Source: Furcasterigmium furcatum (taxonomy: Eukaryota; Ascomycota; Sordariomycetes; Glomerellales; Plectosphaerellaceae). From it: a stretch of DNA of 64,000 bases. This document shows positions 13,230 through 24,310 of this stretch, piece by piece. The notes under the pieces were generated by a model. It was not told the origin of the DNA and searched no databases. It saw only the letters and a program-made list of their open reading frames with translations. The translations under genes and the position numbers were made by a program. The stretch is taken from contig BCIA01000004.1 in NCBI GenBank assembly GCA_001599815.1, positions 2,198,047 through 2,262,046 on the forward strand, read 5' to 3'. Each line of letters begins with the position of its first letter. Position 1 is the stretch's first letter.

Positions 13230-15440
13230 GGTTTCCAGATCAAAGACGTTGTCGCAACACAGCAGCGGGATAGCAGTGATGAAAAACTCGGGATCGAGGA
13301 CGCAGGTATGCGACTCCTTGGCCAATTCTTTTGAGGGTTGCAACCGTCGCGTCAGCAGCCCATCCGCCGAGGGTCCTGCTCTTTTATCATTCCAAGTCGA
13401 GGAGCACCACTCACATCGAACCTACCTCTCCCTCCCCGTTCTGACGCTGTTCCTCGTATACAGGAAGCCCATGTCGAATCGTTGCGACACGGTGGGGGCG
13501 CTGAACACTGGGATTCTGCCTGCGTCCTTACGTGAGACTGGGCCGACGGTCGTCATCATCCTTGCAGGTCGGATCTCAACCGACGCAGGTGAAATCATGG
13601 CAAGGCTTGGGAGTGGTGAAGAAAGATACCACTTCGGTGTACGACAGCCCATATCTGGGCACCATCACGGTGCCCGATTGGGGTCCCGAGGACGGGGTTG
13701 AGCCAAGGCTGACAACAACTTCACAAAGGAGCTCGCTTTGTCGCAGCGGGTGCGCCAACAAGAGCACTGGCAACTGCAGACATGCCGAACCCTTGATCTC
13801 AGCCCTTGACTGCTCTCTATCCGTTCCCATTCCAGGATCCGGCCCGAGCTCGCGAATCAGCATCAGCCTGGTTGTCAGCAATTGCCCCATCAGTCATGAG
13901 GCCAGCCAGAGCGTATTCGGCTGTTGACCCTGTCGCAACAATGACTCGAGTATCTGGAATGACTGCAGCTAGAGTGCGAGCTGCTGTCCACCTGCTTAGC
14001 GCGGGGCATTGGGCGTACAGGAGAACATCCCGCTGCCCTCGCGCGATGGTGACCGACGAAGCGCAAAGAGAGAGGACTGTTGTCAGTGGTGATAAGAGAC
14101 ATGCCTGCCTGACCTCGCACCTTTGGCGTCAGACCATCGAATTTTGAGTTAGCCTCCCGCCCGGCTACAGATCAGCCGGGAACTTGTTGAAGGCATTGAC
14201 TTTCGCCGGGCGGTCTCGACCCGACAAAGGCTGGTGGTATGGTGTAGCACGTCGGCTCTGGCCGGGAAGAACCGTCAAGCAGCCCCAGAATTTCCCCAGA
14301 CTCCTCCCTCCCTCAGCGCGAGGCGCAAGCCAACGAACGACACCTCAACTCAACCCCACATCCAGGTCTCGTGTTCCTCGGGCGTTTCCAAACGCATATT
14401 CGTTGGAAAACTTTGCACAATCGGCGGTTGGCAGCGCGTCGCCGTGGCCTCGTGTTGACACGTCGCACGGCAGGGCCAGCAAGCAAGCCATCGGGCGTGT
14501 CAGTCACCGCCAGTCTGATCGCCATCGTCGCGTCGTTCGCACGCACGCACGGCTTCGACTCGGAATCGCACGGGTCACGGGGTGAATGGTGACGTTTCGG
14601 CTGGACAGTCCTGCAACCCGTGAGGGGTTGAAATGACAGGATGATAAGGATCCCGGCGATCGAGGCGTTTGACCGACATGTTCGAGCAAGACGACCCGGA
14701 GGCCGCGCAAGAGATCGCTTCTCCTTTCCGGGTGTTCGGTTCCGCTTTCCACCTCCGCCCCTCGTGAAAACCGGTGACGGCGCTACTCCACAGCGCCGGG
14801 GCGCTCGGCGTTGGAACCCCGTTGGCCCTCAAGGTGGCCGTCGCGAGGGGTTGAGGGGGTCGTGGCCGTGGCATGGCGAGGGTCGGCGATGTCGTCGCCA
14901 GCGGTGCGTCCGGGTGGTGATTCCAGGCGACCGGGCGGGTCATCAGGGTTGTTGAAGCAAACCAGGACGAAGCGTTTGATGGCAAGATGAGTGCAGATTG
15001 AGTCGAGATTGAGCCCAGATGCCGGCACGAGTGACCTTCCGTCTGGAATTCGGGGGCCAATGACAGCACGTGGACGGTGCCCTACAGCCAATTGATGGCG
15101 AGCTAATGCACGACGGCCCCACCGAGCCACACAGCCAAGGTACGGGCTCCACAGCCCTTCCGCATACGGCCGACCCCTTCGTTGCGCCTTCCCGCGGCTC
15201 TCTCCGATTTTTCGTGTCCTCAAGGTCATCGACCGAGCCTGACATCATCTTGGCGACTTCCCCCTTTCCTCTTAACATCGCCATCGCCATCACCACCGTC
15301 ACGCCGGACTCGAATCAATTGACCGCTTTCCCTGTGTCTGGACGCGACTTTGCTGCGATAAGAACCGCCTCCTGGGACGACGTCAACAAACAAGGGAGCC
15401 ATCCCCCCATCATCGGCTGACGCCGGCGCCGTTGCCCACG
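13230..15440. other. Intergenic, no gene recognised
   Basis: About 2.2 kb between the divergent P450 and zinc transporter genes. Short open frames exist on both strands but none shows a family motif, sensible splice structure or protein-like composition. It probably holds the two promoters and a long 5' leader for the transporter. Confidence 0.5.
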
Positions 15441-17198
15441 ATGAACTGCCCATCCCGCAACGACGACATCACCCTCGAACATCCCACATGGAACCAGAAC
15501 CCTCCTTTCCTGGCCCCTGAGCTCACCACCTGCGAGGACCTCAACGGAACCGTCAACTCCCGCGTCAAACGCGACGGCGACACGGGCGACGGGAATCCCG
15601 CCAGCAGCCTCGGAGAGAAGGACTTCCTGACTCACCCCCGCCTCCTCCCCGACAGGCCAGGCCCTGATTCTTCGGGACGATGGACTCTCGATGCCCATCC
15701 CCGAATCAAGGGCGTGGTTGGCGGTGAAGGCCAACCCCGTTCGAACCCCATGATCCCCTCGCAGGTCACTCGCACCCCCTCGAGTGCCTGGGGCTGGATC
15801 GTATGGACAGCCTCTGTCCTGGTGTGCTCCACGCTTCTCTCCTACCTGCGCACCCCAGGTCTCCTCTCTTCTCTCTTCTCTACCGCTCCGGTTACCAGTG
15901 AGCAGTGCAGCTCTCAGGGTGAGTGAACACCGCTTTCCCCAGGCACCTCAGCAAACTGACCATGTCCAGCTGCCCTTACTGCCCCTGATGTCGCTCCCGC
16001 CACCCGCCTTGCCAAGCGCTCCACCTGTGGCGGAGGCGGTGCCAATGTCGACGAGTACGACCTGCCTCTCCATGTCGGCGCCTTGTTCATCATCCTTGCC
16101 GTCTCGTTCCTGTCTTGTGCTTTCCCTCTCATCGCCAAGAAGCTGCCCGCCCTTCGCATCCCGTCCGGCTTCTTCTTCGCGGTCCGCCATTTCGGCACCG
16201 GCGTTCTCATCGCCACGGCCTTCGTCCACCTCCTGCCCACCGCTTTCGGCAGCCTCAGCAATGATTGCCTGTCCAGCTTCTGGGTCGACGACTACCCCGC
16301 CATGCCCGGAGCGATTGCCCTGGCCGCCGTCTTCTTCGTCGCCATCATCGAGATGGTCTTCCAGCCGGCCCGCCACATGGTCAACGCCGAGGACGAACAC
16401 CGGGCCCGCGAGATGACCGAAACCAGGACGCAGTCTGATGGTTCCGAGTCCGACGAGAACCCCGCCGACAACGACGCCGGTCGCCGGTCGACCATGGACA
16501 TGGGACATGGCGCATCGAACAGCATGAGTCTCGGCAGGACCCTGTCCCGCATCAGCCACAACCCCGACATCACCCGCGCCGAGGCCCACGAGAACACCCG
16601 CGACATCTCCTCCAAGCGCCCAGATGAGGAAACTGTCGTCCCGGCCTCGTTTCACTGCGGCACCGGCGGCTCCTTTGGCGGCTACCTCCTCACCCCCGCT
16701 CAGAAGCACCAGAAGGACATCCTGCAGTGCATGATGCTCGAGGTCGGTATCCTCTTCCACAGCGTCTTCATCGGCATGACCCTGTCCGTCTCCACGGGCT
16801 CCAACTTCGTCGTTCTCCTCATCGCCATCGCGTTCCATCAGACCTTCGAGGGCCTCGCTCTCGGCTCCCGCATCGCCGCCATCTCGTGGCACGAGGGCGC
16901 CCTGCAGCCCTGGCTGATGGCTCTCGCGTACGGCTGCACGACGCCCCTCGGACAGGCCATCGGCATCGCCACGCACGCCCTCTACGACCCCGACTCGGAG
17001 TTCGGCCTCGTTCTCGTCGGCACGATGAACGCCATCTCGTCCGGTCTCCTCGTCTTCGCCAGCCTCGTCGAGCTGCTCGCCGAGGATTTCCTGAGCGACG
17101 AGAGCTGGAGGATCCTGAGGGGTAAGAAGCGCGTGGTCGCCTGCTTCCTGGTCTTTGCCGGCGCCTTCGGCATGAGCGTCGTCGGAGCCTGGGCCTGA
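15441..17198 (+). CDS. ZIP-family zinc/iron transporter
   Basis: Uptake of Zn2+ or Fe2+ into the cytosol is the family role. Two exons (15441-15918 and 15970-17198) give 568 residues. A hydrophilic N-terminal region of about 110 residues precedes a membrane helix near 118-135. The ZIP core starts with LHVGALFIILAVSFLSC, and its metal site is visible as HSVFIGM in helix 4 and HQTFEGLALG in helix 5. Between them lies an acidic, His-containing variable loop (HMVNAEDEH, MDMGHG) typical of ZIP proteins. The long N-terminal extension resembles ZRT2-like fungal members. The single intron lies in the extension. Metal specificity is not deducible. Confidence 0.93.
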
Positions 17199-17697
17199 GC
17201 GCCAGATGGACCTCTCGGAACTCAACGAGCTTCTTGGAGGAGAAATGTAGAGAAGTCAAGTCGTCAGACATTGACTATGAGAAGAGTCTGGATCTTGTGT
17301 CAGTTATGACACTACCAGAGGCTGGTCCAAGGACGAGCTTTGTGCTGTCCTACCAGATGGGGTGGTCGTTGAAGAACCCCCCGAACCCGTGTGTTTCCAC
17401 TTCGTCAGTCTGAGCTCAGACGCTACCAGTTCACCATCGTTTACCCATCATTTACTGCATCATCTAAAAACTCATGAACAGCCATGGCATCTTTTGCTTG
17501 TGCCTTAGCACCATGTCGCTCACTTATCAATACAAGATGCTTCATCCAAAATGATCCCTGTTCCGTGCCTCCCGTCGAATCCAAAAATGTCCCTCCAGTC
17601 TATCCAAACACCAGTCCCAATAACCCACAAGCAGATGATCATCACGCCCTCATATCACAGAGAACAGGCCTGCGCAAAGTCCCGACCCGTAGTCGCC

Positions 17698-19219
17698 TCA
17701 GCTGATGTACGTGCGGTCCGACCCCCACGTGCTCGATCCCAGCCCGCTGTCACGGCTCCTGCCGCGCGAACCGCGACGACGGAACCGCTCCTCACGAGGC
17801 GACTGCGGGAATGGAGGCGGTCCCCAGTACCTCGGATCCGCGCCACCATACGACCCGCCGTCCTGCCACTGGCGCAGGTCGCGGTCGCGGCGGATGCGGT
17901 CCTGTTCCTCCCGGAGCCGGCGGGTGAGCATCTCCTCCGCGGCGGATGCGTATCCAGGGCCTTCCGAAGGATGTTCAGGGCGGTAGCCAGGCGGCATGGC
18001 GCTGTCATATCGGAGCATGAGAAGGTTGTGGACAGCACAGCCGGGGGCGCCCTCGGAGGTGCGCTGGATCGGGCAGCCTGTGGCCGAGCACATGTGCGTG
18101 TCGCAGTGGACACTGTCGGGCTGGCGCGATTCGGTGCAGCCCGGGGCCCTGCACCTGTGTCTGGCGCAAAGATCGATATCGGGGTCGCGAGGATGAAGGC
18201 ACAAGGTCATCGTGCAGCTGTGGGCGACGCAGTAATTTGACAGAGGGCCTCGCTCCGTCGTGGGACGTGTGCAGTACGCGGTCTTGCAGGTATCTATGAG
18301 ATCAGGGTCAGGCTCAAACTTTCAGAGCGAAAGAGGAAAAGGGGAACTCACGATCCAAGCAGTAGAGCTCCGTGCGGTTTTCGGGGTTCCTCTTCGGGCC
18401 ATGGCATGACTCGACGGCGCACTCGTGAGCTGAACAAAGAGTCTTGCTGTCGTCGCCGGGGATGCGGTTGGCGCAGCCCGTGGCACCGCACTGCTTGCTC
18501 TTGTGGCCATGGCAGACGGTATCTGTCTTCACGACCTTTGCCTCGGAGCAGTCTCGGACAGCGCACACCTTGTGGCTCTTGCAGAAGCTGCCGCCGCTGA
18601 TGAAGTTGTCGCAGTCCTTGTCGACGCAGCTGTGGGAGGTGCAGTAGAATCCCGTCGAGGAGCGAGGCTCCGAGCAGTCCGGGATGAGGCAGATCGGAGT
18701 GTGGACGGAGCACATCTCGGACGAGGCGGCGCGCTTCAGGTTGCAGCCGTCTAGGAAGCAGGTGTCTGGGGCGTACGTCAGTCTGGTTTTGGGAATCGGA
18801 AGGCAGGGATCGTACGTTTCTGGCAGTAGGCAAAGGTCGAATGGAGATCGGCGAACTTGCGAGGCAGGTCGCAGCTTTCAGCCTGGCAGCGGCGATCTGT
18901 TCAAGTCAGCGGCGATGGACAGACGCGGGGGCTCGGAGGACTCACGGTCGGAGCAGAAGCGAGACGAGGCGGGATCCTTGGGGTTCGGGCACATGATCTC
19001 GCCGAGGCGCTGGCGGCACGCATCTGGCAACAGTCAGTTGGCAGATCTGAGGATCAGGGATGTGGACGACTCACGATCTCTGCAGTGGAATGAGAGAAAC
19101 ACCTGTCCCTGGGCCCGGGAGTCGCATTCGAGGGTCTTCTTGTCACAGCCAGCTTTCATGCAGGCGGTCTTGGTGTGAAGCGGCATCGATTTCTGCTTCT
19201 GTCGGCATTGAAAGAACAT
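17698..19219 (-). CDS. Protein with 13 tandem Cys-Cys-Cys-His modules, function unknown
   Basis: Five exons (19219-19075, 19023-18946, 18896-18816, 18765-18352, 18293-17698) give 437 residues. From residue 20 on, a module C-X4-C-X(9-19)-C-X2-H repeats 13 times head to tail; module 2 has a longer first spacing. Examples are CFLDGC...CSVH, CLIPDC...CTSH and CRAPGC...CDTH. The regular Cys/His spacing suggests one metal ion per module, probably zinc, but this is not a standard CCCH finger and no family was recognised. After the last module comes a region rich in charged residues and a C-terminal Arg/Ser/Gly stretch (RFRRRGSRGRSRDSG) that could bind nucleic acid. There is no signal peptide. All four introns are phase 1 and cut the codon of a module's final His, so the internal exons are whole-module units. 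Confidence 0.85.
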
Positions 19220-20384
19220 GGTGACCGGGCAGGCAGCTTGAGGCGAGTGAAGCGTGGAGTGTTTGGTGAGAAGAAGGGTCAAGGAGAGCCAATGGTGGTT
19301 GAGCCTGAGTTGAGAATTCGAATACCTCTCGGAAGCTTGGTGGATGTTGGACGGCCAGTTTGACGATCGAGAACTCGAGATAAAATACAGCTGATCAACA
19401 AAGCGACGGACATGAAACCAGGTGCCTGGGGGCGGTATCAGTGCCATTCAAGCTAGTCGCGATGACGGATGTGTCGGTCTCGACACCAGAGATGTCACAT
19501 TCACCTAGTGTTTTGACGCCGATGAAGCACCATTTTGGCACCTCATACATGCAGGAGAAACGTCGCATTGTTTTTGAAAGCCGTGAAAGCGAAGGCTGGC
19601 GATTCCACGATTGTGACATGCTCAGTGGCAGGGGATGGAGGTGAGATGGACGACGGACGTTGACGCGTAGCTCAAAGCCAATTCTCCAATACCATGTCGC
19701 ATCTTCCATTTGGATTGGCCCTTCCATTGAGCTTCCATGGTATTTCTTTCATGCAGTCAATTGGCCCTGCCTGGTCCGTCCACGAGACAGCCGGCAGGGT
19801 CAAAGTCATTGTCCGTGGAAACGGCAACCGAAACCTCTGCTGCGCAACCATAACCGCAGGACAAAGAAGAAAGAAGGCGGCACGGCAGGCAGTCTTCACA
19901 CAGGCCCGATTCCAGGGAAGAGCCAATGGAAATTCCGCAATGCGTCTCGGCTTTTCCGTCAACTGAAGATGGCACATGTGGGAGCCACCTTCCATGCCCT
20001 CACCTCAGCGGCTTGTCTCAGATGCGGGAAGCCGCCAATATCTCTCCTGCACCACGCAGCAGCCGGAGAACCCAGAGAGCAGGTGCTCTTGACTGCCATT
20101 GACTGGGGTAGGCAGTACTTGCCGGTTGCACTCTGCGGAATGCACCTGAAGCGGCCAAGCACCGAGTTGTCTTCGTCTCTCGCGAGGCCCAGGGAGTTTC
20201 CAACTCCATTCCACCTCCACGACCGATTCGACACACTCTCCCAAAGCATCTCTCTCTCAGCATCATATTTCCATCAATCAAATCCAGCTCCTACACCGTC
20301 GTCTCTCGCTTCAGAATTCGCTCCATTCTTCATCTCGTCATCAAGTCTTCTCCCCGCGTTCCGTCTTCGGCATTCAACCACATC
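19220..20384. other. Intergenic, no gene recognised
   Basis: The 1.2 kb between two divergent genes contains only short frames without motifs. The last 150 bases before 20385 are rich in C, T and CA (for example CATTCAACCACATC just before the start codon), as in fungal 5' leaders. Confidence 0.5.
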
Positions 20385-20744
20385 ATGGACCAGTCTCAAT
20401 ACTACTCTCAACCAAGCCCCCCTCAACGTCCCTCGAGTCCCAGACCCAACATGGCAGACATTGAGAGCAACCCTGCGACAAGGGAAGATGGAGTCCAAGG
20501 CGAAAAGATTCCAGACAAGCCTCGGACCCTTTCTCAATGGGTCTCGGGCCGTCTGTCGGGCCGTCGGTCGGACGTGTACAACACGCAATCACCGGTTGAC
20601 GGCACACCGGAGAGGCCTCGGCGCTCCCCCTGGATGCAGTTGTTCCTTACTGCCCTGATCTACACGTCAGTTGGAGTCCTGGTTGGAGCCGTATTTGGGG
20701 GGGTCCTGATCCTGATCCGAGTTTTGGTGTCAAAACATCAGTGA
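20385..20744 (+). CDS. Small single-pass membrane protein, unknown function
   Basis: A single-exon frame of 119 residues. The N-terminal 85 residues are polar and Pro/Ser/Arg-rich (SPPQRPSSPRPN). One strong transmembrane segment follows at about residues 88-112 (LFLTALIYTSVGVLVGAVFGGVLILIRVLV) and a short basic tail SKHQ ends the protein. There is no signal peptide, so the helix probably acts as a C-terminal tail anchor. A pyrimidine-rich leader and a good start context (CATCATGGAC) support it. No family recognised. Confidence 0.6.
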   Translation: MDQSQYYSQPSPPQRPSSPRPNMADIESNPATREDGVQGEKIPDKPRTLSQWVSGRLSGRRSDVYNTQSPVDGTPERPRRSPWMQLFLTALIYTSVGVLVGAVFGGVLILIRVLVSKHQ

Positions 20745-21325
20745 GAGTGGGAGCAGAGATTGGGCTGAGCAGTGAACTGTGTGTGGAAGGTGGGAACCGA
20801 TGACTGGACTGAAGGAGCTCCGGCTACGACGAAGACCGGCTGGATACGGCGGCGACTGGGGCGACAATCCGCATTAATTCATCCTAGGTGGCACTTGGCT
20901 CAGGGTGAAGGGGTATTCTTTTAGTTTAATATCAATACTTTGCGGACTGTCCGACATCGCGATCATCGATGGGGTCGGAGCTGTGACGAGACGCCGGGGT
21001 GATGTTCCGGACTTCGGGAGAGCAAGTGCTAATACAAGATCAGGCACTTCCGCGTCCACATATACCAAGTAGCAAAGTCCCCTCTTGCGAGGGAACCTTT
21101 TTTTGGGCAAACCGACGGTCGATTCCACCCTGCAATTCAGCGATTGTGACGTCCTTCTTCAAAGTCGAGATGGAGGTGCATTCAGAGCGACGAGCCGCTC
21201 AGGCTTGTTCACTCCCAGTGGACTGGTTGACTAAATGCTCTCATAATTACCTGGCTCAAAAGCTAAACATAAAGACGCTCTCATACATCGCTCCCACTCT
21301 CCAGATCCACACTACGAGTTTGCTT

Positions 21326-22422
21326 TTACTTGAAGCGAACGGGAAGCGCCGCCTCCTTTGCAACCTCCAGATGGAGGAGATCAGGACGTGAGTAGTGACC
21401 CACGAGATCCAGGTTCTGCTGCGCCATGCCCCGGAAGGCCATGTTCACCTCGGCGTAGAGGATCCCTTCCTCTCCAGGCCCAAGCCGCTTGCACAGCTCC
21501 GTGCCGTCCGGGCCGCAGATGGTGCTGAACCCGCCCCCCGGCGTCCGCGCGTAGTCGAAGTCTGCCAGACGAGTCCCCTCCTTGCCCTTCTGGGTGAGGA
21601 CGGCCGAGGCGACGATGACGAAGCATGCGCCTTCCATCGCCATGACCTGCGAGAAGCTGTTGCACGCCGGAGGCGTGAGGTGGTATGGCCAGGGCTGCCC
21701 CTCCAGCCCGTCCCAGCAGAGAGGCCAGCTGGCGACGTGGATGTCGAGGTCTTTGCTGTACTGGTAATACCTGAGAAGCGGCTGCGTGTGCTCCCAGCAG
21801 TTGAGGCCGCCGATGTTGCCGAAGGGGGACGGCGCGACGGCCGTGAGCGACTCGGCCTGTCCGTCGCCGAAGTAGGCCCTCTCCACGTGCGTGGGCTTGA
21901 TTTTACGGCGGTTATGGACGATCGTGCCGGTGGGATCGATGAAGGCCTTTCAGTGACGTGGTCAGTGACGGTTATACTCATGAGTAGACGCGGTGCGAGT
22001 CTCGGCTGAAAGTACCTGCGAGATGTACAGAGTCCCCTTGAATCTCTCACTGTAACCCAAAACGACGAAGACGCCGGCCTCGCGCACGGCAGCTTTGATG
22101 TCTTCCATCTCCGGAGAGTCTTGTGAGAGTGAGTTTTCAAAGTACTGGTTCATGAATGCAGCATTGCTGAGGGGTGAGTTGGCCCATATGGTCCTGAGTT
22201 GACACGGCAGCCATGTCAGCGATCTTGAGCAAGACTGAAGCTTCCTTTGAAGAATTGTGCTCACCATGGGTAGCCGGGGATGAAGACTTCGGGAAAGCCG
22301 ACGACATTGGCGCCCTGGCTGCCTGCCTCCTTGATGAGGGAGATTGTCTTCTCGACTCCCCCTCGCAGGTCGTTCCAGACGGGCTCAGCCTGAATAGCGG
22401 CTATCTTGACGGTGTCGGGCAT
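21326..22422 (-). CDS. Nitrilase (carbon-nitrogen hydrolase)
   Basis: Hydrolysis of a nitrile to the carboxylic acid and ammonia is the family reaction. Three exons (22422-22265, 22193-22016, 21946-21326) give 318 residues, normal for fungal nitrilases. The catalytic triad is complete: Glu45 in [12 protein letters not shown], Lys129 in [10 protein letters not shown] and Cys162 in [13 protein letters not shown] box lies about 135 bases upstream. The wreck of an aldoxime dehydratase gene lies upstream on the same strand. In bacteria and fungi these two enzymes act in sequence (aldoxime to nitrile to acid), so an arylacetonitrile such as phenylacetonitrile is a reasonable substrate guess. Cyanide hydratase cannot be fully excluded from sequence alone. 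Confidence 0.93.
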
Positions 22423-22556
22423 CTTGGGAGCCTGGATTGGTGGACAGTGGAAGGGTGATAAGGGAGTTGGGAAGTGCTGGTGCGATGAACGAGGACGCAA
22501 CTGAAGTGTGTTGTGAAGACCTCTGAATATCCAGGACTTGGACAACTAGGCACCCC

Positions 22557-22564
22557 ATTATATA
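22557..22564 (-). promoter_or_regulatory. TATA box of the nitrilase gene
   Basis: Read on the minus strand the bases are TATATAAT, about 135 bases before the nitrilase start codon at 22422. Position and sequence suit a core promoter; transcription start not determined. Confidence 0.5.
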
Positions 22565-22703
22565 GACTTTCGGATAGTTCCCGTCTGCTCAAGGCCGCCC
22601 GGTGTTGGTAAAGATAACGGCGGGGAGCGGAGATGTTGACCCCGCACATGTACCACCGAGTCAGGGGCCGAGAGTCAGGGGCCGACTACCACTGCAACGG
22701 GAA

Positions 22704-22736
22704 GCGGAATGGGAGCGGAATGGGAGCGGAATGGGA
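22704..22736. repeat. Three exact copies of an 11-base tandem repeat
   Basis: The unit GCGGAATGGGA occurs three times without change. Just before it, at about 22655-22687, a GAGTCAGGGGCC unit is also duplicated. Both sit between the nitrilase and the broken aldoxime dehydratase gene. Confidence 0.9.
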
Positions 22737-22803
22737 TGCCATGCGTGGGAAACACGTGTAACTAGGTGCTCGATGAATGACAAATGACCAAAATGAAGGC
22801 CTA

Positions 22804-22822
22804 CTATCTATCTATCTATCTA
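22804..22822. repeat. CTAT tetranucleotide microsatellite
   Basis: Almost five units of CTAT. It overlaps the present 3' end of the broken aldoxime dehydratase frame, whose stop codon lies inside the repeat. Confidence 0.9.
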
Positions 22823-23353
22823 CCCAGAATCCCCGTACCCACGTGGCAATTTACGTACTCGAAGAACTGCTGCTCCGGGGTCAGAACCAGCACCTCGTGG
22901 AACAGGCGCAGGGACAGCTCGTTGTTCAGCTTGGCCGCGTACCGTAGGAAGCCCCCGAATATGGCGAGATGGGTAGGGTAGCTCCGGCTCCATCTCTCCA
23001 AGGAGTTCAGGTCGTCGAAGAAGGCCAGGCCGAACGTCGGCGCCTTGTTGGCCTTTCTCTCCCAGTAGGTGAGGAGGACGAGTTTGTAGAGCCCCTAGTT
23101 GTGGGTTACGGATGCCCATTCCTGGAATCCCGGGCCCTGGCCCGACAAGAATGAATTGATCTTGGATTGGGCTTTGCCATCGATGCCAGCTTCGGTCGCG
23201 TACTGGATACCGATGGAGGTAAAGACAAGATCCCGAGAATTGCTGGGGAATCGAGCAGTGTAGGCAGGGAAGGGCGGCTGATAGTTGGCGGGTGTCTTGA
23301 CTACACCAGCCTCTCCGTCTGGAGGTGTTCGGAACAACGCTTTCAAGTTCCAT
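22816..23353 (-). pseudogene. Aldoxime dehydratase (Oxd) pseudogene
   Basis: The heme enzyme aldoxime dehydratase converts aldoximes to nitriles. Here two family segments are recognisable. The N-terminal part reads PANYQPPFPAYTARFPSN, then IGIQYA and a segment ending EWASVTHN; the C-terminal part reads LERWSRSYPTHLAIFG, FHEVLVL and EYVNCHVGTGIL. Damage: the likely start (MELESVVP, at 23353) is in a different frame from the next segment, so a frameshift lies near 23300-23345; an in-frame TAG stops the protein at about 23095; about 200 residues of the middle are missing between LLTYW and DDLNSLERW; and the C-terminus is cut off inside a microsatellite. The complete family protein is about 350-400 residues. 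It stands upstream of the nitrilase on the same strand, as in aldoxime-nitrile gene pairs. Confidence 0.85.
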
Positions 23354-24310
23354 GCTGGTCGACACTGTGGACATCAGAGAATGCAGGTGTTTGTGACTAT
23401 ATTGGCCCATTGCGACTACCAGACAATCTTGGCTACCGATTCTATAGCACGGCTACGATCCCACAACCTGTCAAGCAAGCCCCCAACGAGCCAGCTTCCC
23501 CTGGAGAGATAGAGGTTAGGTCCTGACTGCCAAATTCTAACGTGCGGACCTGAGACGTCCGCAGCGATCCCGCATAACGGGAAGCGTGACGCGCGATTGG
23601 GCCGGGTTGGTGGGGTTTCGACAGTTCCGCCCGGCCTCAGCGCAGAGTTAGAGCAGGTTGGAGCACTTGGAACAAGATCGACTTCAGAGGCGTCTAGGAG
23701 GCAAGGGACAATCGCTACTAATCAGATCGTGTCCGTCGGTGAGGGAGCCTGGCATGTTCGCGCTCCAACGTGGAGCTACTATTTGCAAACCGGCAGCTAC
23801 TTTAGCGCTCTGTACGCCCCGGGTTTTAAGTTGTCTGGGTTTGGAACAGATCATGATTGGAAGGACATACATCTTTGCCTCATCTGTGCGACGCCAGCAT
23901 GCAGGCGTTTTCAGCCCCAGCCTGATGCCCGGCTGTTGGGTCACTCTCAGTATCAGAGCGATGTAATAACCACAGCCTGATTTTTGGCATAGAGCTTGGG
24001 CCAAGCCAGCCTAGCCCAGCGATGCGCGCGCATATTGAGATCATCTGAGAGGCGGATTTGCGGGTGGTTCGCCCAGACGCTGAAAAGGTATCGGATGCAT
24101 GTATAAGGATGAGGCTCTGGCCGGTCGCCTGAGGAGAAGGTTCAAAACCGGCGGCATTGATTACCATAAGTACTGTCGGAACAATTCCCAGATTGCTCTC
24201 TTTATCCTGCCCACTCAAATGCACCATCACATCTGGGAACTAAGAGACTCTTTCTTAACATTATCTATTTGCCACAGCACCACAGCGGCACATACAAGCA
24301 AGTCCTTATA
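23354..24310. other. Intergenic, no gene recognised
   Basis: Nearly 1 kb with only short frames on both strands and no domain motif. It separates the broken aldoxime dehydratase from the divergently read DUF3176 gene. Confidence 0.5.

Noticed and set aside
15948..17225. Long acidic open frame on the minus strand, opposite the zinc transporter
   Set aside because: It mirrors a well-supported ZIP gene with strong third-position C; such genes give long antisense frames rich in Glu, Asp and Gly. No family motif and no start context.
22820..23410. 196-residue continuous frame across the aldoxime dehydratase relic
   Set aside because: Only its first codons (MELESVVP) match the family; after that the family reading lies in another frame, so this is a frameshifted product, not a new protein.
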